Source: a virus. Taken from it: 28,643 bases of DNA. The stretch is from IMG/VR virus record IMGVR_UViG_3300030451_006566, positions 1-28,643 of that record; one strand, 5' to 3'. Shown in pieces: positions 5,751 to 14,700 of this stretch (its first letter is position 1; the number at the start of each line of letters is the position of its first letter). The notes beneath the pieces were generated by a model that was not told where the DNA came from, made no database searches, and was given only the letters and a program-made list of their open reading frames with translations. The position numbers and the translations under genes were made by a program.

Positions 5751-8700
5751 ATGATACAAACTGGAATTGAATCTAGAGTCAAGATTCAGGATATTGTTGC
5801 AAATCAATTACCAGAGTTTGTTTTGGATGAAAGTCCCAAAACAATAGACTTTTTAAAGCAATATTATATTTCTCAAGAATATCAAGGTGGTCCAGTTGAT
5901 ATTAGTGATAATTTAGATCAATATTTAAGGGTAGATAATTTAAAACCAGAAGTTATTGTTGATAGTGTATTATTAACTAATGATATAACTTCTAGTGATA
6001 CAATAATTCAAGTTTCAAGTACAAAAGGATTTCCTAATCAATATGGTCTTTTAAAGATAGATGAAGAAATTATTACCTATACTGGAATAACAACTAATTC
6101 TTTTACAGGATGTATTCGTGGTTTTAGTGGAATTTCTGAATTAAATCAGGAATCTAATGATGATTTAGTATTTTCTACTTCAACTGCGTCACAACATACT
6201 TCAAATACTGATGTTAAAAATTTAAGTTCTTTATTTTTAAAAGAATTTTATAAAAAATTAAAAACAACTTTTACTCCAGGATTAGAAAATATTAAATTTG
6301 CTGACGAAATTGATGCTAGTAATTTTATAAAAAGAGCTAAAGATTTCTATGCATCCAAGGGGACAGATGAGGCAATAAAAATTCTTTTCAAAGTTATTTT
6401 TGCAGAGTCTCCGTCTATCGTAAATTTAGAGAATTATCTTGTTAAACCCTCATCTGCAAACTATGTCAGACGAGAGGTTGTGGTAGCAGAAGTAGTCTCT
6501 GGAGAACCACTTAGAATAATTGGAGAGACACTCGTAAAAACTACAGATGAAAACACAAAAGCTTCTATCTCATCGGTTGAACCTTTTACAAGAAAGGGAA
6601 AAACTTTTTATGTAATTGAATTTTATGTCAGTAATGATGGAAGATCTTCTGTAGAAGGTAACTTTGTTATCACACCTAACACAAAATTAACTGAAACTGC
6701 ATCCATTGGAGATTCTATTATAAATGTTGATTCAACTCTCAGTTTTCCAGAATCTGGAAATTTAGTTTCTGGTAATAATACGATTTCATACACCGGAAAA
6801 AGTGTTAATCAATTTTTTGGATGCACTGGCATTTTATCCACATTAAATTCGGCATCAAATATCAGATCAAATGATACTTATTTTTCTTATGAAAATGGTG
6901 ATCTCAATAAAAAAGTAGAAATTATTATTCTTGGAGTAATTGATGATATAAAAGAAAAAAACGAAGATTTTAAAGTCAGTGAAGGTGATATAATCACAAT
7001 AAAAAATTTTGGTGATAAAATTGAAAATAATCGTTCAAATTGGAAAGAAATTTTTGCAAATTCTTTAATATACAATACAAGTGCAAGATATGAAATATTA
7101 GATAATAGTTCAAATAAGTTATCTTCTCCGATTGATAGATCAAGTTTAAAGGTAGGAGATGAAGTTGAAATATTAACTAGAGGAAATCAAAATCCTATAT
7201 TTTCCTCAAACCCCATTTATATTCTAAGTATTGATAAAGAACAAAATACTTTAACTTTAGAAAATAGACCAAATTTGGGGGAAAATCAAAAATATGATAT
7301 TAGAAGAAAATTAAATAAAACAAAATCTTCTGGATTTGAATTTGAATCAAATTCGGTTATATCAGATATTCTGAATCTTTATGTTGATGATGATGAATAT
7401 GCTTACATTGCTTCAAATTCTTTACCATCAATAACCAGAAATGATTTTTCAGTTAATGATTATAGGTTAGATATTCAAGCAAATGTTAAAACAATTAGCA
7501 TTTCAAGCACAACTAATTTATCTGATTTTTCTGATGAGGTTTATAATTCAATTATTGTAAGTGATGTTCCTTTTTTAACTGGTGATGTAATTTTTTATGA
7601 TCCCGAAGAAGTTCCTTTGGTTGGATTAGTTACCGGAACATATTTTGTAGAAAAAGTATCAAATACTAAGTTCAAACTATATGGATCACGATCACTGATT
7701 TCATCTGGAAATAATTTAACATTTACACCACCACTAACAGGAATAGGAACTCATACTTTTACTTTAAATTCTCAAAAAGATTCCGTACTCGGAATACAAA
7801 AGATTTTAAGAAAAATACCTTTAGAAAAAAATATACAGTTGGGAAGTGAAGAAACAGTTCCTGGAACAACAGGAATATTGATAAATGGTGTTGAAATTCA
7901 AAATTATAAATCAAGTGATGTAGTATATTTTGGACCAATTGAAAGTGTTGAAGTTTTATCGGGTGGAGAAAATTTTGATGTTATTAATATTCCAAAAATA
8001 GAAGTTTCTGCTGGTATTGGTACATCTTCAGTATTGGCAAAAATTCAACCTGTAATTAGTGGAAAATTTGAAAAAGTTTATATTGATTCTCAAGATTATG
8101 ATATTGACAAAATTGTATCTGTTGAAATTTCAGGTGGAAATGGAAAAGGAGCAGTTATTGAACCCGTTTTAGTCAATAAACCAAGAAGTGTTTTATTTAA
8201 TGCAGATGAATCAACATCTGGAGGTGGTGTTGATTTATCAACTAATCAGATTTCATTTTTAACTGATCATAATTTTGTCAACGGACAACAAGTAATTTAT
8301 AATTCATTAGGTAATGAACCTATATTCATCGGAGATGGATCCTATAATTTTGGATTACCAGACAATTCATCATACTTTGTCGGAGTCACCAATAATAAAA
8401 CAATTAAATTATATTATAATTTAAATGATCAACAGTCCGAAAACAATCCTGTTGGAATTTTTACAGGATCCTTAGGAAGTCATAGATTTTCAACTGTAAT
8501 TACAAAAAAACAAATAGATTATGTAAAAATTATTGACGGTGGAGAAGGATATACAAATAGAAAGTTGGTTGTAAAATCTTCAGGTATATCAACTACAGAA
8601 AATACAGTAAACTTTAAAAATCATGGATTCAATGATGGAGAATTAGTTGATTATAATTATGAAGTTTCCGAGATTTCAGGAATCTCTACAACAAATCAAT

Positions 8701-11700
8701 ATTATATTTTAAAAATAAATGATGATTCATTTAGATTATGTGATGCTGGTGTTGCTGGAACCATAACCTCAAATTATGACAGAAAAAATTATGAAAAGTT
8801 TAATTCAACAGGATCTGGATATCAATATTTTTCATATCCTGAAATTTCAGTTTCAATAAAATATTCCACAATAGGTATAGGTACAACTACACAAGAAAAA
8901 AAGGAGTTAGTAGCAACTCCTGTTGTTAAGGGACAAATCATAGATGGATACGTATATGAGTCCGGAACTGGATATGGATCAACAATTATAAACTATGAAG
9001 ATAAACCAACTTTAACAATTCAGAACGGTAAATTTGCTCAACTGACACCTATTGTTGTAGATGGTAGGATTACTAACGTCTCTGTCAGTTATCAAGGAAT
9101 TGAATATAATTCAGTTCCTGACTTAATAGTGTCTGGTTCTGGTATTGGAGCGGAATTAAGGGCTGTAATTGATAATGGTAGAATAAGTGAGGTCATAGTA
9201 TTGAATACTGGTATTGGTTATTCTTCATCAAATACTAGTATACAAGTTGTTTCATCCGGAAAAAATGCAATCATTGATCCTCAAATTAGAAAATTAACAG
9301 TTAATGATAATTCTGATAGATTTTCTACTGGAGAAGTTTTAAAACTAGGAAAAGATAAACTTCAATATTCCATATCAAAATATTTTGAATCTTTAAGAGG
9401 TTCTTTCTTAGAAGATGGATCTTTATCTGGAATAATTGGATGGGCATATGATGGAAATCCAATTTATGGACCATATGGATATGTTGATCCAGGTAATATA
9501 TCTTCAGGATTAAAAACATTAAATTCTGGATATGTTCTTGATATTACAAATGTTACGGATAGACCTTCAGGTTTTCAAGATGGATTTTTTATTGAAGATT
9601 ATAAATTTGATAATAGTGGAGATCTTGATGAATATAACGGAAGATATGAAAAAAATGACGAATTTCCTAATGGAGTATATGCATATCATGCAACGATAGA
9701 TGAATTTCCATATTTTATAGGTAATAAATATCGATCAAAATTAATCTCTGATTCAAATCTCAACCAATCATTTGATTTTAACAATTCTAACTTATTAAGA
9801 AATACTTTTCCATATAAAGTATCTGATAATAATGCAGATTATGATTTTATAAATGAAACAAGTGATGTTTTAGATCAAAAAATAGAAGTATTATCAGTTA
9901 CATCAGGTCCTATAGAATCAGTTGAAATACAAAATTCTGGTGACAATTACAAAGTTAATGATAAATTAATTTTTGATAATGAAAATACATCTGGAAACGG
10001 TTTAAATGTAAATGTAAAATCTATTAAGGGAAAAAATATTGTTGATGTAAATACAAACTCAGTTTTATTATCAGATTCTATTTTTACATGGGACTCCTCA
10101 AATAAAATTAAAGTTTCAATTATTCCAAATCATAATCTTTCAAATTTGGATTATGTAACAGTTACAGGTTTCTCAACTATTTTATCTGAATTGAATGGAT
10201 CACATAGAATTTCAGTTTTATCTAATCCAGATGCAAGATGTTTATCGACAATAGCATCTTCATCTTTAGGATTTACAACAGAAATTTATGTTTCCCCCAT
10301 TTCAGATCAAATATCTGTCGGAAGTAGTATTGGTATCGGTACTGAAATATTGAGAGTTATTGGAGTATTTAATAATGATAATATTCTTAGGGTTGAAAGA
10401 GGATTATCAGGAGTATCACATGCAGTTGGATCTGCTGTATCTTTCTTGTCTGATTCATTTGTAATTTCAAAATCTGTTGATAAGTTTACATCAAAAGTTA
10501 ATACCACTAGATTTTTTAATCCAAAAGAATCTATTGGAGTATCTACAATAAGTGGAGTAGGATATAGCACATCATTTATTTTTGGAAATAATACAATAAC
10601 CAAAAGCATTCCATCTAAAAGCATTAGTATTGAAAATCATTCATTTACAACAAATCAATCTGTTGTTTATACTTCTAATGGAACAAATATTTCCGTATCT
10701 ACTGATGGATTAGATTCATCCAAATTTGATCTTCCAACTAATCTTTTTATTGTAAATAGAAATCCAAATCTCATAGGTTTGAAAACTGCAATTGATGGAA
10801 ATGAACTATTCTTCCATACAAATGGAGATGATAATGATGAATATTCACTTGAGTCAAAATATACTCAAATTCTTGGAGATGTTGAAAAAAATGAGGTAAC
10901 AGTCTCTGTTTCCACATCTCATGAACTTCAAAGTGGTGATGATATAACATTAAATATCAAACCAAATCTTTCGGTAGGTATTGGTACTTCAACTGCTGTC
11001 AGAGTTCTTTATAATTCTGAGATTAATGCTATTGTTGTAGATCCTATTGGATTTAATTCTACAGGAATTAATACAATAACAAATGAGGTTACAATTTTAG
11101 ATCATGGTTTAGAAACTGGAAATAAAGTTCTTTATGAGGATAATAATTATAATGAATATTTTGTGTACAAGATCAATAATAATAAATTTAAACTATGTGA
11201 AACATATTTTGATTCTCAACAGAATCCACCAACTGTTGTAAGTTTTGCTAGCACTGGAAGTTCTTCTCAAACAATATCATTAATAAATCCGGAAATTAAT
11301 CTGATTAGAAATAATAATTTAGTATTTGATTTATCGGATTCTTCTTTAACTGGATATGAATTTAAACTTTATAAGGATCCTAAATTTGAAAATGAGTTTA
11401 TCTCTACTGGATCTACGAGTAATTTCTTAATATCCGAAATTGGATCTCCAGGTCTTTCTAGTACATCATCTTTAACTTTAAATTATATTTCTAACATTCC
11501 AGAGGAACTTTACTATACCATTGAAAAAAATGGAGTTTTAGTCAATCCGGATATTGATACAAAAAATAATTCAAAAATTAAATATATTGATAGTAAGTAT
11601 AATAATACTTATAGTATAACTGATGTAGAAACGACTTCTTTTAAAATTAATTTACAACAAAAACCAGAAAAACTATCGTATAGTTCAGCAGAATGTGATA

Positions 11701-14700
11701 ATTTGAATTATTTTACATCATCATCTTTTGCATCAGGACCAGTAAATTCATTTAATATTTTATCATTTGGATCAGGATACAAAGACCTACCAAAACTTAA
11801 ATCGGTAGAAACGACTGATGGTGTTGATTTAATCGTAAATTGTAAGTCCAATTTGATTGGATTGATCAATGAAAAAAATATTATAAACAACAGATTTACT
11901 TATTCTCCAGATAAAACATTAAGACCCCAAGCCAATGTATCTCCAAATATTGAATTAAAAGATTTTAATACGATAAATGATATTTTAATCATTAGTAGTG
12001 GTGAGGGATACGTAACACCACCATTATTAAAACTAATTAATTCTTCTACAAGAGAAACTATTGACTCTGGATTGATAAACTTAAATTTGACAGGATCTGC
12101 CATATCTTCAATTGATGTAGAAGTAGAACCCGTTGGTCTTCCTGACGAATCGGTTGAAATTTTTGCTACTAATAATACTAATGGAGTATCTGTTATAGAG
12201 GTTGAATCCTCAAATTCTGGTATATTTACATGCACAATATCAACTCCAGGTATTGGAAATACTTTTCCATTCCAACCTTTTAATATTGGAGACAAAGTTT
12301 ATGTTGAAGGAATTGTAAAAAATAGTGTTCATGGTACAGGGTTTAACTCCGAGGACTATGGTTTCAAATTCTTTGACGTAAGTAATTATTTTAAAACAGG
12401 AATCAATGATAAAGTTGAACTAAACGTCTCTGGTTTATCGACAAATACTGGTATAGCCAATACAGTTCAAAATTATTCGGGTGTTATTATTAATAAAAAT
12501 GAATATCCTGAATTCAAAGTAATTCAAAAAGAATCTAAGTTTCTTATAGGAGAATCTATATCATCTAATGGTGTGATAAGAGATTTAGTGGTCACAGAAA
12601 ATATAGGTAATGGGTTAAAGGTTTTTGGAAATTATAAATTATCCATTGGAGAAAAAATTAAAGGAATTGAATCAGGATCTGAAGGTACTATCAACTCACT
12701 CAACTTAAATGAAGCTATTTTTGACGTAAACTTTTCAAATTTAAAAGATATCGGATGGAATACTGAAATAGGTAAGTTGAGTGAAGACTACCAAGTAATT
12801 CAAGATAATGATTATTATCAAAACTTATCATATTCAGTAAAAAGTTCAGTAACATATAAAGATCAACAAGCACCCGTTGAAAGTTTAGTTCACACTAGTG
12901 GATTGAAAAATTTTGCAGATACCGGTATAACATCTTCAGTGAGTGCTGGTTTAGACGATACTAAGGACGGATTTATTGCCATATATGATTTAATCTCGCA
13001 ACAACGAGTTGACACTATTAACAATTTTGATAATGTTTTTGATGAAGATATTGTTAATTCAACATCAAAGTTTTTGAAAATGGAGAACGTTAAACTCACT
13101 AATTTTAATGAATTTAAAAATTTAAATGTATTAAAAATTGATGATCTTAGTAAAAGGTTTTCCAATTCAGAAGCAGAAAATACTGAATTTTTGACAGTTG
13201 AAGAAGTAGATGATAAAACTTATTATAATTATTTGTTTAAAGTTACATCTACAGATGAAAGAGAAATTCAGTTCACTGATCTTACTATTTTAAGTAATGG
13301 AATTGAGACAGTTATTGTTGAAAACGAATCTTTACATAATTCTAATATTCCATTAGGAAATTTTGACATAGATGAAAATGAGTTTTCAGAAACATTTTTA
13401 AAATTTTTCCCAGAAGATCCATTTAATAAAGATTATGATGTTAAATTAATTCAGCAAACATTTAATGATACTTTCTCTGGTGTTGGAACTCAATCGGTAG
13501 GATTTACAAGTCTAACAGGATCCTCTGTTTCGGGAATAGGAACTACTACGATATGTTCTTTCAATTCGGATCATTTTGAGTCAATTTATATAAATGTACA
13601 AGTCTTGAATGAAGTAACAGATGACATGAATTACGTGAGATTATATGTTGCTCATGATGGTTCAAACTCATACATGTCCGAATATTTTATTGATAATAAT
13701 TTAAGTGCAACGACTGGTAACCAAATAGGAACATTTTCTTCTGATCTGAATAATGGAGTATTATCTATTATACATGAAAATGTAGATTCTGATCAACTTA
13801 CAATTAGATCTAATATCGTAGGATTTGGGTCAACCGCTCTAGGAATAGGAACTTATAGATTCAAATCATCTGAACAATCAGACGGTCAAGAAAGAAGTGT
13901 AGTTTACGATTCTGATTTTAAAACCACAGTATCTTTAGCTTCGACCATTATAAATTCCTTAGACAAGAGTTTATTCAATTCTTCAAAATCTTTAGTTCAA
14001 GTAAGTGCAGGATCAACAAAAGCACTTCACCAAGTTATGATGGTATTTGATGGTATTGATGTTTATACTCAACAATTACCATTCCTTTCAGTATCTAATA
14101 CAGATACTTTAGATAGTGTATCTGGTATAGGAACATTTGGTGCTAGTATTTCTGGATCAAATATTATTTTAGAATTTTATCCAGATGATCAAAATCAACA
14201 AATTGATATAGAAATTTTCAATAAATCTTTCTATTCTAGATTGGATGTGGCAAATGACTATAATGATTTAACATATGGTTCAGTTGTTGAAAAAGTTGAT
14301 GAAAAATTCTATAATGCTATTAATGGTGATAGAATTAATAGAACCAATTTTGCATTAACATCAAATAATATTCCAATTTTCTCTAAAACATTTAATCCAA
14401 ATTCTGTTTCCTTAGCATCCACATCTGGATTATTTTCAATAGATGATCATTTCTTTATGACCGGTGAAGAATTGATCTACACTCCAGATTCTACAATTGT
14501 TGGTGTTGGAACCAGTTCAATGATGATAAATGCAACTGATGTTTTACCATCTAGAGTATATGCTATAAAAGTGACAGAAGATACTTTTAAAGTTGCAATA
14601 ACAACGACCGCAGCTGCAAATGGTATTGGAGTAACTTTTACATCTCTTGGTGAGGGAAATGCTCATAGATTTACAATGAAGGAGAAAAATTCAAAGTGCA

